A stretch of DNA of 55,567 bases from Gammaproteobacteria bacterium (GTDB taxonomy: Bacteria > Pseudomonadota > Gammaproteobacteria > Natronospirales > REEB76). Positions 18,421 to 27,637 of this stretch are shown in pieces. The position numbers and the translations under genes were made by a program. The first letter of the stretch is position 1. Each line of letters opens with the position of its first letter. The notes beneath the pieces are model-generated. The model did not search any database. It was not told where the DNA came from and worked only from the letters and a program-made list of their open reading frames with translations. The stretch spans positions 1 through 55,567 of the forward strand of contig JAGWOR010000012.1 in the NCBI GenBank assembly GCA_028870845.1, read 5' to 3'.

Positions 18421-19161
18421 ATGACAATGGATCTGAATGCGGACTTGGGCGAAGGTTATGGCGACGATGCCGCGCTCATGCCCCTGCTCACCAGCGCCAA
18501 CATCGCCTGCGGGGCGCATGCCGGTGATGCCGCAAGCATGCGCCAGAGCGTGAAAGCCGCGCTCGGCAACCACGTCAAAATCGGTGCGCATGTTTCCTAT
18601 CCGGATCGTGAAGGTTTCGGCCGGCGCGAGCTGTCGCTGCCGGCGGCCAAACTCACCGCCGCGGTGCTGGAACAGATTCAGGTCCTGGACGCGGTGGCCC
18701 GCTCGCAACGGACACAAGTGCATTACCTCAAGGCCCACGGGGCCTTGTACAACCGCATGGCGGATGACGCCGAGACCGCCGATGCGGTGCTCGCAGCCAT
18801 GAAATCCTTTGATGCCGGCATGCCCCTGCTGACACTGCCCGGCAGTGTGGCCATGGAACGCGCCCGCCTGAAGGGTGTTCGGGCCGTGGCTGAAGCCTTC
18901 GCCGACCGCGCTTATAACTCTGCATCCAGGCTGGTGCCGCGCAGCCGCCAGGGCGCGGTCATCACGGATGTTGCCAAGGTAGTACAGCAGGCCGTAACCC
19001 TGGCTACCACCGGTGCCATCGCCAGCATCGAGGGCGCCCAGATCACCATTCACGCCAGGTCCCTATGCCTACACGGCGACACCCCAGGCGCGGTGCAACT
19101 GGCACGGGCGGTGCGCACGGCGCTTGAAAAGGCGGGCGTGAAACTCGGTGCCTTTGCATGA
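18421..19161 (+). CDS. pxpA: 5-oxoprolinase subunit A (LamB/YcsF family)
   Basis: A 246-residue LamB/YcsF protein, subunit of the ATP-dependent PxpABC complex that opens 5-oxoproline (pyroglutamate) to glutamate. The start MDLNADLGEGYGDDAALMP and the stretch ANIACGAHAGD with metal-type His and Asp residues are diagnostic, with VHYLKAHGALYN and EAFADRAYN later. It is translationally coupled to pxpB (four-base overlap) and follows hutU closely. The assignment to 5-oxoprolinase rather than an unknown sugar function rests on the linked B and C genes. Confidence 0.94.
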   Translation: MTMDLNADLGEGYGDDAALMPLLTSANIACGAHAGDAASMRQSVKAALGNHVKIGAHVSYPDREGFGRRELSLPAAKLTAAVLEQIQVLDAVARSQRTQVHYLKAHGALYNRMADDAETADAVLAAMKSFDAGMPLLTLPGSVAMERARLKGVRAVAEAFADRAYNSASRLVPRSRQGAVITDVAKVVQQAVTLATTGAIASIEGAQITIHARSLCLHGDTPGAVQLARAVRTALEKAGVKLGAFA

Positions 19162-19769
19162 ATACCCGCTGGATGGGGGAGGGCGCGCTGTTGATCGATA
19201 CGCCGGACGCGGTCAGCGCGCAACAACTGCGGCTGGCGATTCTGCAGCTGGCTGTTACGGGAATTATCGAACTGCTGCCCGGATACAACTCCCTGCTGGT
19301 GGAATTCGACGCCCTCGGCTTTGACGCGGAGGGTTTCATTCGATTGCTTCCGGGCGTGTTGCAGTCCCGCAAGCCTGAACTGTCCTCACAGGAACACGAG
19401 ATACCGGTCCGCTACGACGGCCAAGACCTGGAGGAGGTTGCCGGTATCAGCGGCCTGGAACCGGAGGAAGTGATCCGGCGCCACAGTTCGGCCGTCTACA
19501 GCGTGGCATTTCTGGGGTTTGCACCCGGTTTTCCCTATATGACCGGGCTGGATCCGGCGTTACAGGTGCCGCGCCTGAAAACCCCGCGCACCAAGGTCAT
19601 GGCCGGCGCGGTTGCCATCGCCGGCGAGTTCGCCGGCATCTATCCGCAGGCCACGCCCGGCGGATGGCGCATACTGGGCCACACGGACGCGGTGTTGTTC
19701 GATGCGCGACAAACATCACCGGCGCGGCTGTCACCCGGCGACCGGGTGCGCTTCAGGCGGCAGACGTGA
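19158..19769 (+). CDS. pxpB: 5-oxoprolinase subunit B (KipI-like)
   Basis: A 203-residue allophanate-hydrolase-subunit-1-like protein, the B subunit of 5-oxoprolinase. The key region FLGFAPGFPYMTGLDP and the downstream TPGGWRILGHTD are typical. It binds the C subunit, and in Bacillus the related KipI also inhibits a kinase. Overlaps on both sides (ATGA with pxpA, GTGA with pxpC) show a tightly coupled operon. Confidence 0.93.
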   Translation: MNTRWMGEGALLIDTPDAVSAQQLRLAILQLAVTGIIELLPGYNSLLVEFDALGFDAEGFIRLLPGVLQSRKPELSSQEHEIPVRYDGQDLEEVAGISGLEPEEVIRRHSSAVYSVAFLGFAPGFPYMTGLDPALQVPRLKTPRTKVMAGAVAIAGEFAGIYPQATPGGWRILGHTDAVLFDARQTSPARLSPGDRVRFRRQT

Positions 19770-20788
19770 TCACGGTGGTCGAACCCGGGCGTTTCACCAG
19801 CTTCCAGGATCTGGGACGAAGCGGTTATGCCCATCTGGGCGTGCCGCATGCAGGGGCGGTGGACAGTCTCGGCATGCGCCAGGCCAACCTGCTGGTTGGC
19901 AATCCACAGGACGCCGCCACCCTGGAAATGACCCTGCAGGGACCCACGCTGCATTTTGGCGTGGACGCAGTGGTGGCATTTTCCGGCGGCAGGCTGGAGC
20001 CAAGCCTGGACGGCGAACCGCTGCCCATGCACCAAAGCCTGCAGATATCAGCCGGACAAACTCTCGGCTGCGGAAAGTTGTTGTCCGGAGTGCGCAGTTA
20101 CCTGGCCATCGCCGGGGGTTTCTCCCCGCCGGCCACGCTCTCCAGCCGCTCCAGCGATAGTTTCGCTGGACTGGGCCCGCCGCTGCTGTGCGCCGGCGAC
20201 TTGATCCATTGCGAAACACGCACGCTGAAATGCGGATGGTATTTGCGATCGCCTGCCGGTTTCACACACGATGCGGGGGTGCGGGTGATGGCAGGTCCGC
20301 ACGACGACTGGTTTGAGGCACAGGCATTGCAGCAGTTGCTGGATGGCAGCTATGAAGTGCGGGCGGAAAGTGACCGGACCGGCTTACGCTTGAAAGGCGC
20401 CCGCATCGCGCAGCGTCGCGGAGTGGAACTTCCGTCCCAAGGCATGGTTTCCGGCGCCATCCAGATACCCGGCGACGGCCAGCCCATCGTGCTGTTGTGC
20501 AACCACGGTAGCACCGGTGGTTATCCGGTGATCGCCGTGGTGATTCAAGCGGATTTGCCGCATTTGGGGCAGTTGCGTGCAGGCGACCGGTTGCGATTCG
20601 CGGCAGTGACACGGGCACAGGCGCTGGCTGCGTACCGGCATGCGGAAAGCGCCCTGCAAAATTCGCTGGTGAGCGCGGATGCCGGGTTGCTGGCAGCCCG
20701 CAGCCTGCTGGTTCTGGCCCGGGAACATCCTTCACTGCGCCGCGCCAAGCTGCAATTGGGGCGCTGGCATGTGGCGGTGCGCCGCTGA
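19766..20788 (+). CDS. pxpC: 5-oxoprolinase subunit C (KipA-like, biotin-dependent carboxylase-like domain)
   Basis: A 340-residue allophanate-hydrolase-subunit-2-like protein, the C subunit of 5-oxoprolinase. The start is GTG 19766, overlapping the pxpB stop; the frame is open back to 19664 but the family alignment begins at ITVVEPGRFTSFQDLGR. Further marks are HLGVPHAGAVDS, VRVMAGPHDDWF, the conserved SDRTGLRLKG and the MVSGAIQIPGDGQPIVL stretch. Eight bases separate it from the NlpC/P60 gene. Confidence 0.94.
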   Translation: MITVVEPGRFTSFQDLGRSGYAHLGVPHAGAVDSLGMRQANLLVGNPQDAATLEMTLQGPTLHFGVDAVVAFSGGRLEPSLDGEPLPMHQSLQISAGQTLGCGKLLSGVRSYLAIAGGFSPPATLSSRSSDSFAGLGPPLLCAGDLIHCETRTLKCGWYLRSPAGFTHDAGVRVMAGPHDDWFEAQALQQLLDGSYEVRAESDRTGLRLKGARIAQRRGVELPSQGMVSGAIQIPGDGQPIVLLCNHGSTGGYPVIAVVIQADLPHLGQLRAGDRLRFAAVTRAQALAAYRHAESALQNSLVSADAGLLAARSLLVLAREHPSLRRAKLQLGRWHVAVRR

Positions 20789-20796
20789 CGTCTTGC

Positions 20797-21306
20797 ATGA
20801 CTGAATTATCCGCCCGCCGCCCCAGCCGCCGCTTCGCAGCTTATGTGCCGGTTGTCGCCATCTGCCTGGGGATGTTGATGGTTGGGTGCGCGCCCTGGCC
20901 GCAACGCCCGCAGCCGCTGTCGCCGACTCCGGCCGGGGAGCAGCAGGCTTCCAGGATCGTCAGGCTGGCCACCGCGGAGCTGGGCGTGCCATACAGATTC
21001 GGAGGCGACACGCCGCGCGGATTCGATTGCAGCGGCCTGGTGTACTACGTATTCCGGCATGCGGGTGTTCGCGTGCCGCGTACCGCCAATGAACAGTTGT
21101 ACGCCTCGCATCCCGTGAGCTACCGGGATCTACAGCCTGGCGATCTGGTGTTTTTCGAGATCGCCGGCGATGCCCAGCTGCACGTGGGCATCTATATCGG
21201 CAACGGCGAGTTCATCCATGCGCCGGAAACCGGACAATCGGTCTCCATTGCGCGCCTGGATGATCCCTACTGGAAAACCCGTTTCGACCAGGCCGGACGT
21301 TTCTGA
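20797..21306 (+). CDS. NlpC/P60-family cell-wall endopeptidase lipoprotein
   Basis: A 169-residue predicted lipoprotein. The N-terminal hydrophobic stretch ends in MLMVGC, a plausible lipobox near residue 29. The NlpC/P60 domain has the catalytic Cys in GFDCSGLVYYVF, the His in LHVGIYIG, and a third polar residue in FIHAP. Such enzymes usually cut the D-Glu-diaminopimelate bond of peptidoglycan peptides. It sits eight bases after pxpC, so it appears to be the last gene of the hutU-pxpABC run; whether it works with 5-oxoprolinase is unknown. Confidence 0.88.
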   Translation: MTELSARRPSRRFAAYVPVVAICLGMLMVGCAPWPQRPQPLSPTPAGEQQASRIVRLATAELGVPYRFGGDTPRGFDCSGLVYYVFRHAGVRVPRTANEQLYASHPVSYRDLQPGDLVFFEIAGDAQLHVGIYIGNGEFIHAPETGQSVSIARLDDPYWKTRFDQAGRF

Positions 21307-21345
21307 AACTCCGCCTTTAGCCAGCCTGGTGGGTGCGTGTAAAAC

Positions 21346-21369
21346 CAGGCGCACATCCGGGTGCGCCTG
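21346..21369. terminator. Hairpin terminator between convergent genes
   Basis: CAGGCGCAC and GTGCGCCTG pair over nine bases around a six-base loop, between the NlpC/P60 gene and the convergent DUF4382 gene. Read on the minus strand the stem is followed by GGTTTT, so it best serves the DUF4382 transcript and may also stop the plus-strand operon. Confidence 0.65.
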
Positions 21370-21388
21370 ATTGTGTGTGCCCGGCGCC

Positions 21389-22294
21389 CTAGGAGCCGAC
21401 GTTCAAAACCGTCTTGACCGTATTTTGGGCAATCACCGGCGCGCTGCCTGAGGACGTAAATGTGATGTTATTCGCCGCGCCCGGGTCGTCCTGCGCCGCC
21501 TGGCAGGTGAAAGCCAGGGTGTATTGGCCCTGATTCAGGTATGCCGCGGTGAATTCGTACTCACCGGTGGTGTTGTTCAGTTGCACCGTGCTTTCCGTGA
21601 CCGGCTGGCTGGTCGCGGGGGCGCTGTCGTTGATGTCGCCGGGCGTGGCGTTGGTGCCGCTGTACACGTACACCGCAGGCGTGCAGCCCGTGGTAATCAG
21701 CGGATTCGGCACCACCCCGATGATGTTGCCGGCGTTGACGGAATTTACCATCCGGCCCAGGGGAAATAACTGGTATGCGGTGGAGGCGCCGTTCGGCGGC
21801 TGTATGGATTTGCGCGCGTCAAAATCCACCACATAGGTGGTTCCGGTGGTGTTGCTGATGCTGAATGGTGTGTTGATGGTCAGATAGGTGTATTGACCAC
21901 AGCTGCTGCAGGAAACCGCGGGCACCAGTGCATGCTGGCTGCCGTCGTTGAGCACTATGTATGAGTCCGTCCCGCTGCCATTGGCGCTGATGGTCAGCGT
22001 AAGGCTCGAGTATTGTCCGGCGGGCAGGATCCAGTTGCCGATGAGCGGCGTGGTCTTGCCCTGCTGCAGTTGCAGCAGGTCAATTTGCTGCGGCTGCGAA
22101 AAGCTCAGGGTTACCGGGCTGCCGCTTACCGGTACGGCTTCCACGCTGAGGATGTCAACCACCACGCTGGTGGCGTTGTCCACCGGGGCGTCAGTAAGCG
22201 CCAGAGTCATTTGACCGTTACCGCTGGAATTGCAACCAGCGAGTGCGCCGATGCTCAGGAACAAAAACAGGAATTTAATGCTCTGCGTATGCAT
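21389..22294 (-). CDS. DUF4382 lipoprotein (1)
   Basis: A 301-residue predicted lipoprotein. The signal runs to a lipobox at ALAGC. The N-terminal mature domain, with LALTDAPVDNATSVVVDI and a later LPAGQYSSLTLTI, matches DUF4382, a beta-sandwich-like domain of unknown role. The C-terminal part has GCTPAVYVYSG and FTCQAAQDDP, shared with the neighbour at 22405-23283. ATG 22294 has GGAGGTG just upstream; the frame extends further but without signal features. It is a surface or periplasmic protein of unknown function. Confidence 0.8.
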   Translation of the reverse strand: MHTQSIKFLFLFLSIGALAGCNSSGNGQMTLALTDAPVDNATSVVVDILSVEAVPVSGSPVTLSFSQPQQIDLLQLQQGKTTPLIGNWILPAGQYSSLTLTISANGSGTDSYIVLNDGSQHALVPAVSCSSCGQYTYLTINTPFSISNTTGTTYVVDFDARKSIQPPNGASTAYQLFPLGRMVNSVNAGNIIGVVPNPLITTGCTPAVYVYSGTNATPGDINDSAPATSQPVTESTVQLNNTTGEYEFTAAYLNQGQYTLAFTCQAAQDDPGAANNITFTSSGSAPVIAQNTVKTVLNVGS

Positions 22295-22404
22295 AAACAC
22301 CTCCCCACCCGGGTGGGATGGCAACATTTGCACGAATTAGATTCTACTCTCAATTAATTGTTCCGGCGCACCATGTCAATGTGTCCGGCTCGCGCCTGAG
22401 CGCC

Positions 22405-23283
22405 TCAATTGATGTTGACGAAAGTGGTCTGTCTGGCATTCACCGTGGCAGTAATTACCGGAGAAAACGTTATGTTGTCGGCGGTGGTTGGGTCATCCTG
22501 GGGCGCCTGACAGGTAAAAGCCACGGTATATATCCCGGGCGGCAGCCAGGCCACGGTGAAATTGTACAGCGCAGTGGTGAAATTGATTCCCACCAGCGCG
22601 CTGCTGATGGGCTGCACAGTTCCGGGAGGCGCATTCACGTTCACATCCGTGGGCGTCACCTGGCCGCTGTAGACATACACGGTCGGGGAGCATCCTGATG
22701 GCACCAGTGAGGGAGCCACCGTGCCGCTGATCATGCCGGCATCATTATTATCGATAATGCGGAAATCGGGCTGCAGGATGAACTGGTAGGGATTCGTGGG
22801 ATCAGGAAGTATGGAGCTGCGCAAATTCAGGTCAACGGTGTAGTTGGCACTGATGTTCTGATACACGATGAAGTTGACCGGCAATGTATATTTGGTGGGT
22901 TTGCCATCCGGTATGACCAATGGATAGTTCACGCCGCTGCCTGTCAGTGTGACATTGGACTGAGTGGTGCCCGGGGCTGCTTCCAGATACAGGGTGATGG
23001 CTGTGTAATGACCGGCAGGCAGCGGGACATTGATCAGAAAGGCTGACAACCCGCCCTGGAGAGCAAAGAAATTCAGGGTGGTTACCGCCGGGAACGGATA
23101 GTACAAGGTGCCGTTGTCTCCGGTGACCGTGACTTCGGAAATCGAGATATTTGCGGCGCTGATCTGATCGGTCGGTGCATCAGCCATATACAGGTTCAGG
23201 GTCGGGGACGGGTTGCCGCCGCCGCAGGCACTGAGCAAAAGCACAAACAACACGGCAGCGCACCGGGCAATGATTCTGGGCAT
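22405..23283 (-). CDS. DUF4382 lipoprotein (2), paralogue of the neighbour
   Basis: A 292-residue predicted lipoprotein with a signal ending in LLLSAC near residue 20, then a Gly-rich tether. Its layout matches the gene downstream: LNLYMADAPTDQISAANISI in the DUF4382 domain, LPAGHYTAITLYLE, then GCSPTVYVYSG and FTCQAPQDDPTTADNI. The two lie in tandem, 110 bp apart, and clearly arose by duplication with substantial divergence. No function is known. The terminator at 23405-23450 separates it from the hut genes upstream. Confidence 0.8.
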   Translation of the reverse strand: MPRIIARCAAVLFVLLLSACGGGNPSPTLNLYMADAPTDQISAANISISEVTVTGDNGTLYYPFPAVTTLNFFALQGGLSAFLINVPLPAGHYTAITLYLEAAPGTTQSNVTLTGSGVNYPLVIPDGKPTKYTLPVNFIVYQNISANYTVDLNLRSSILPDPTNPYQFILQPDFRIIDNNDAGMISGTVAPSLVPSGCSPTVYVYSGQVTPTDVNVNAPPGTVQPISSALVGINFTTALYNFTVAWLPPGIYTVAFTCQAPQDDPTTADNITFSPVITATVNARQTTFVNIN

Positions 23284-23404
23284 GAAAACTCCGGATCAGG
23301 ATATTCGATACAGCTGGGGTGTCGGCTCGGTATTGGCGGGTGTTAGTGTACCGTTTAGTCCCGCCGGCTCCTAGGGGAGCAGCATGAAAAGCGGGTTGGG
23401 GCTG

Positions 23405-23450
23405 GAAAAAAAGAGGGGCCTCTTGTCAAAGGGGGAAAACAAGAGGCCCC
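23405..23450 (-). terminator. Rho-independent terminator of the hutI-hutH transcript
   Basis: A 12-bp perfect stem (23415-23426 with 23439-23450) closes a 12-nt loop. On the minus strand it is followed by TCTTTTTTTCC. It lies about 175 bp past the hutH stop. The rest of 23284-23624 shows no gene. Confidence 0.85.
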
Positions 23451-23624
23451 GGACTCCCCCACGTTGCGTGAGGTTGTCATTAACTTTCAATGGCAACCTG
23501 CAACCTATGCAAGCATCCATTCAGCATGCCTAAATTATAGCCGAGTCCGGAAAATAGTTCACTTGTATGACATATTGCGGATCGCCGCTGCATGGCGCTG
23601 GCAAGGGAGCTGTCTGCGCCGGCC

Positions 23625-25157
23625 TCAGGCGCTGAAAAAATCGCCGCGCAATTCCGGGTTCAGGCTGCCGAGCAGCAGGCCGTTATGGATGTTTTCCGCG
23701 GCCACGCGAATGTCAGCATCCAGGCGACGATCGCCGTCTTGGGGCCGGACGTGCTCACGCAGCACGGCATGAAGCTTTTCCAATGACGGCGTGGTCTGCA
23801 ATGGCCGCTGGGCGTCGATGGCAGCGGCCGCAGCCAGCGCTTCGATTGCCAATATGCTGCGTACATTTTCCAGGATTTGCAGCAATTTCAGACCCGCCCA
23901 GGGCGCCATGCTTACATGGTCTTCCTGGCCGGCGGAAGTGGGAATGTTGTCCGCCGAGGCCGGGTGCGCCAGGGTGCGGTTCTCCGAGGCCAGGGCAGCA
24001 GCCGCCACATGCGCGATCATGAAACCCGATTCCACCCCGGGTTCCCGGGCCAGGAACATTTCCAGGCGTGGGTTGATTTTCCTGAGCAGCAGGTCGGTGC
24101 GACGCTCGGAAATATTGCCCATTTCCGCAGCGGCGATCCCCATGAAATCCGCCAGGAACGCCAGCGGTTCGGCGTGGAAATTGCCGCCGGAGAGCACTTC
24201 GTCCCCGAAGATCAGCGGGTTGTCCGAGACGCTGTTGCATTCCCTGCCCAGTATCGCTGCGGCATGCGTGAGCGTATCCCAAACGGCGCCGTACACCTGC
24301 GGCATGCAGCGCAAGGCATACGGATCCTGGACACGGTCGCAACCCTGGTGGGAGCGCCAGATGTCGCTGCCGGTCAGCAGGCTGCGGAACATTTCCGCCA
24401 CCCGGATCTGGCCGGGCAGGTTGCGGGCCGCATGGATGCGTGCATCGAAGGGGCTGTAACTGCCCGCCAGAGCCTCGACACACAGCGCGCCGATGACAAT
24501 GGAAGACAACAGTGCCACGCGCGCTTGGAAAAATCCTTCCATGGCCAGCGCGGCACTCACCTGGGTGCCGTTCAGCAGCGCCAGGCCTTCCTTGGCCTGC
24601 AGTTGCACGGCTTGGGTATGTGCGGCAGCGAGCAGATCCGCGCCGCGCAGCAATTTGCCCCGGCAATTGGCTTCCCCTTCGCCGATAAGCGCCAGCGCCA
24701 GATGTGCCAGCGGCGCGAGATCGCCGGATGCACCCACCGAACCCTTAGCCGGTAATACCGGCAGCACCTCGTTGTTTAACAGTGCCAGCAGTGCGTCTAC
24801 CACCACCGGACGGATGCCGGAATTGCCGACCGCCAGGCTGTTGGCCTTGAGCAGCAGAACGCGGCGGGTAATCGCCGGGGAAAGCGGCTCACCGAGGCCG
24901 CAGGCATGGCTGCGCACCAGGTTGTACTGCAACTGGATGAGCTGGTCACGGGATATATGCTCTCTGGCCAGCGCGCCGAAGCCGGTATTGATTCCGTAGC
25001 AGACCCTGCCGGTTTCGACCACCTGTTGCACCGTGTCGACGCTTTCCTGCATTTGCCGGCGCGCCTGCTCCGCGAGCGCTGCCTGTGGGTGTTGGCGTTC
25101 GAATTCATCGAGCGTTTTGAGCGACAAGTCGGCGCCGGTCAAGGACAGTTTTTTCAT
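23625..25157 (-). CDS. hutH: Histidine ammonia-lyase
   Basis: A 510-residue lyase that removes ammonia from histidine to give urocanate, the first step of the pathway. The Ala-Ser-Gly that forms the MIO electrophile is in GSVGASGDLAPLAHLAL (about residues 145). YGINTGFGALA near residue 53 and QEDHVSMAPWAGLK are family motifs. The start overlaps the hutI stop by four bases, so hutI and hutH are one minus-strand operon in the order I-H. No hutC-type repressor is in the window. Confidence 0.97.
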   Translation of the reverse strand: MKKLSLTGADLSLKTLDEFERQHPQAALAEQARRQMQESVDTVQQVVETGRVCYGINTGFGALAREHISRDQLIQLQYNLVRSHACGLGEPLSPAITRRVLLLKANSLAVGNSGIRPVVVDALLALLNNEVLPVLPAKGSVGASGDLAPLAHLALALIGEGEANCRGKLLRGADLLAAAHTQAVQLQAKEGLALLNGTQVSAALAMEGFFQARVALLSSIVIGALCVEALAGSYSPFDARIHAARNLPGQIRVAEMFRSLLTGSDIWRSHQGCDRVQDPYALRCMPQVYGAVWDTLTHAAAILGRECNSVSDNPLIFGDEVLSGGNFHAEPLAFLADFMGIAAAEMGNISERRTDLLLRKINPRLEMFLAREPGVESGFMIAHVAAAALASENRTLAHPASADNIPTSAGQEDHVSMAPWAGLKLLQILENVRSILAIEALAAAAAIDAQRPLQTTPSLEKLHAVLREHVRPQDGDRRLDADIRVAAENIHNGLLLGSLNPELRGDFFSA

Positions 25158-26338
25158 AGCTTGTTTCCCTTGAAAAACACTACATCCGGACTTATGCCGC
25201 CCAGCTGATAGCAGATGAAATCAGGGGAGGGTATGTCCCAGATGCTGAAATCCGCGTGCAGCCCGGGAACCAGGCTGCCGATTTTATCGGCACGGCCCAG
25301 GGCCTGGGCAGCATTGCGGGTTACGCCCAGCAGGGTTTCCGCGGGCGTCAGCCCGAACAGCACGGCGCTCATGTGCATTACCGCCAGCAGGCTGACAATG
25401 GGCGAGGAACCGGGGTTCAGATCGGTGGCCACGGCCATGGACACCTGATGTCGGCGCAGCAGTTCCAGAGGTGGTTTGCGGGTTTCCCGCAGGAAATAGA
25501 AGGCGCCGGGCAGCAGCACCGCCACCGTCCCGGCCTGGCGCATGGCTAGAACATCCTCTTCGGTGGCGTACTCCAGGTGGTCGCAGGACAGCGCCCCATG
25601 CACTGCGGCTTCGGCAGTGGCGCCCATGTGTGACAACTGATCGGTATGCGCACGCAGCTTCAGCCCCAGCGCGGTTGCGCGTATGAACAACAGGCGCAGA
25701 TCCTCGACGCTGAACGCCATGCTTTCGGCGAAGATATCCACGTTCTCCGCGAGTTTTTCCCGCGCTACAACCGGCAGCATATCTTCGATGACCTCGGCAA
25801 TATACCGCTCACGGCTGCCGCCTCTGGGGATTGCATGGGCGCCCAGGAAAGTCGGCACCACGTCCATGTTGAGCTTCAACCGCAGCAGCCGGATGGCGCG
25901 CAGCATCTTGAGTTCGTTTTCCAGGTCCAGGCCGTAGCCGCTCTTGATTTCGATGGTGGTGACACCTTCCGCCAGCAGTACCTTGAGTCGCGGCAGGGTT
26001 TCCTCCACCAGTTGCTGCTCACTGGCTGCGCGCACGGCATCCACCGTGATCTGGATGCCGCCGCCGGCGCGGGCCAGCTCTTCGTAACCGGCCCCCCGCA
26101 GCTTGAGAGCGTGCTCCGCCATGCGGTTGCCGGCATATAGCGCGTGGGTGTGGCAATCCACGAAGCCCGGCAGCATTACCCGGTTGGCGGCGTCAAACAC
26201 CTGCTTGGCCGGCGCGTTCTCCGGCACACCCAGGGCTGCGATGCGTCCGGAGTTCACCGCCAGGGTGCGGGCGGACGAGATGGCAGCATCCCAATGCATG
26301 GGATAGATGCGGGCGTTCTTCACCAGCAGGTCGTACAT
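25154..26338 (-). CDS. hutI: Imidazolonepropionase
   Basis: A 394-residue metal-dependent amidohydrolase that opens 4-imidazolone-5-propionate to N-formimidoylglutamate. The metal-binding DCHTHALYAGNR is near residues 70-81, and GAHAIPRGG, CDHLEYATEEDV and VATDLNPGSSP follow in family order. ATG 26338 is chosen; a TTG at 26347 would add three residues. It is coupled to hutH by ATGA. The upstream 26339-26766 holds no convincing gene. Confidence 0.96.
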   Translation of the reverse strand: MYDLLVKNARIYPMHWDAAISSARTLAVNSGRIAALGVPENAPAKQVFDAANRVMLPGFVDCHTHALYAGNRMAEHALKLRGAGYEELARAGGGIQITVDAVRAASEQQLVEETLPRLKVLLAEGVTTIEIKSGYGLDLENELKMLRAIRLLRLKLNMDVVPTFLGAHAIPRGGSRERYIAEVIEDMLPVVAREKLAENVDIFAESMAFSVEDLRLLFIRATALGLKLRAHTDQLSHMGATAEAAVHGALSCDHLEYATEEDVLAMRQAGTVAVLLPGAFYFLRETRKPPLELLRRHQVSMAVATDLNPGSSPIVSLLAVMHMSAVLFGLTPAETLLGVTRNAAQALGRADKIGSLVPGLHADFSIWDIPSPDFICYQLGGISPDVVFFKGNKL

Positions 26339-26714
26339 GTATCCCAAATCTGCTTGCGAGCTTGGAAACCTGTGAGCATGCGTAACAATAACACACTGGA
26401 AAAACGGCTGAGCTGTTCGCGTCAGATCGAAGCTGATGACGGGTATGGCGTCAATAACAATGGAAAAACCCTCAAACTCCCCGTATCAGACGCGGTGAAT
26501 CAAGCGTGGCTGGGGGCAGAGATTAATAACAGAGAACCCGGGCCGGGTATCAGGGTGGCTGTATCCATGGAAATACAGAAACAGCGCGAATTTACTCATG
26601 CTACGCGTGTCGCCATTAGAATATAAAACAATCATGGCGTGTTGAGCAGATGAGATTCCTGCGGTGAGGCAACGACGATTTGATAATCTCGACCGTTGAT
26701 ATCTGTGCAAACAA

Positions 26715-26750
26715 AAACTCCACACACCCATGGTAAGGCGTGTGGAGTTT
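26715..26750 (-). terminator. Terminator of the outer-membrane protein gene
   Basis: AAACTCCACAC and GTGTGGAGTTT form an 11-bp stem about 16 bp beyond the stop of the gene at 26767. On the minus strand it is followed by TTGTTTG. The remaining 26339-26714 is AT-richer than its surroundings and shows no supported feature. Confidence 0.75.
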
Positions 26751-26766
26751 GGGAACGCTGTCTAAG

Positions 26767-27441
26767 TCAGAAGTAATAAAATGCGCCAAGGTACGCGTAA
26801 TTCACATTACCGCTGCCAGTGGTGTTGCTGTCGCCTACGTTGTGAAACTGCATGTAACCGAGGCGGAACGCCCAGTTATTTTCAATATTCAGTTGCACCC
26901 CACCGCCTATGTCATAGGTGGTGTTGTTCGATGACTCACTGTTTGCAATACCGGTAATTCCGCTACTGACACCCACATTTTCTTTGATGCTTGCTTCAAT
27001 CAATCCAGCATTGGCAAACAAACTCCACATGTCATTCAGTGGCAGGTTGCCGACAGCGTCAATGCCAAAACCTGTCAATTTAACACTGATGTCTGCGGTG
27101 GCTGATACGGGTGATGTGATCGTGCCATAAAGATTCGCTGTGCCCATATTGAAATAATTGGCTTCCAGCGAAAAGTACTTATTAAACCTGTAGCCGACCC
27201 TCGGAACATATCCTGTGTCCGTTTTGCTATAGGTTATGGTGTTTGCATAACCCAGGCTGGTCAATTCTTGATTGAGTAATGACGCAGCGTCTTCTACGTC
27301 ACTACCGTAGTTGGCTTGTCCAAGCGAAAGCCCCACATACCATGGGTTATCATCCGCCCGGGCAACCATCGTCGTCAGCAAACCGGCGAGTGCGATGATC
27401 GCAATCAGGCCGTATTTATGTGTGAATATCGTCCGTTTCAT
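26767..27441 (-). CDS. Outer-membrane beta-barrel protein (OmpA/OmpW-like)
   Basis: A 224-residue exported protein. A signal peptide (about residues 1-29, ending ARA-DD) is followed by DNPWYVGLSLGQANYGSD, then alternating amphipathic strands such as FSLEANYFNMGTANLYG. It ends in FYYF, the C-terminal aromatic expected of a BAM substrate. Eight strands are plausible. It has no OmpA peptidoglycan-binding domain. AGGAG lies eight bases before the ATG. Base composition is lower in GC than its neighbours. What it transports, if anything, cannot be told. Confidence 0.75.
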   Translation of the reverse strand: MKRTIFTHKYGLIAIIALAGLLTTMVARADDNPWYVGLSLGQANYGSDVEDAASLLNQELTSLGYANTITYSKTDTGYVPRVGYRFNKYFSLEANYFNMGTANLYGTITSPVSATADISVKLTGFGIDAVGNLPLNDMWSLFANAGLIEASIKENVGVSSGITGIANSESSNNTTYDIGGGVQLNIENNWAFRLGYMQFHNVGDSNTTGSGNVNYAYLGAFYYF

Positions 27442-27623
27442 GTGAGGTACTCCTGTACAAAAATAACGTGTCCATACCTGAATTAATTCATATGTCGCTT
27501 CTATAGCCTAAGTCAATGCAGATGACGCAGATGAAAGGATTATCAAGAGATCCCAATGGGGTAATACCGCTTGTTTCCTGCGTATTACATAAATTATTTT
27601 ATTATTGTTGCTTCACATGAAAG

Positions 27624-27637
27624 TTGATTTAAGTCAA
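27624..27637. promoter_or_regulatory. Possible ANR/FNR box
   Basis: TTGATTTAAGTCAA matches the TTGAT-N4-ATCAA consensus with one mismatch. It lies in the 420-bp gap between the outer-membrane protein gene and hutF and could serve either. A GC-rich dyad CTTCCCCA/TGGGGAAG follows at 27660-27677. Evidence is from pattern only. Confidence 0.3.

Noticed and set aside
26378-26731. Two opposed small frames in the hutI to outer-membrane-protein gap (plus 26378-26626, minus 26486-26731)
   Set aside because: Neither has a good ribosome-binding site or a recognised family, and they overlap each other; the plus-strand one (82 codons) cannot be excluded.
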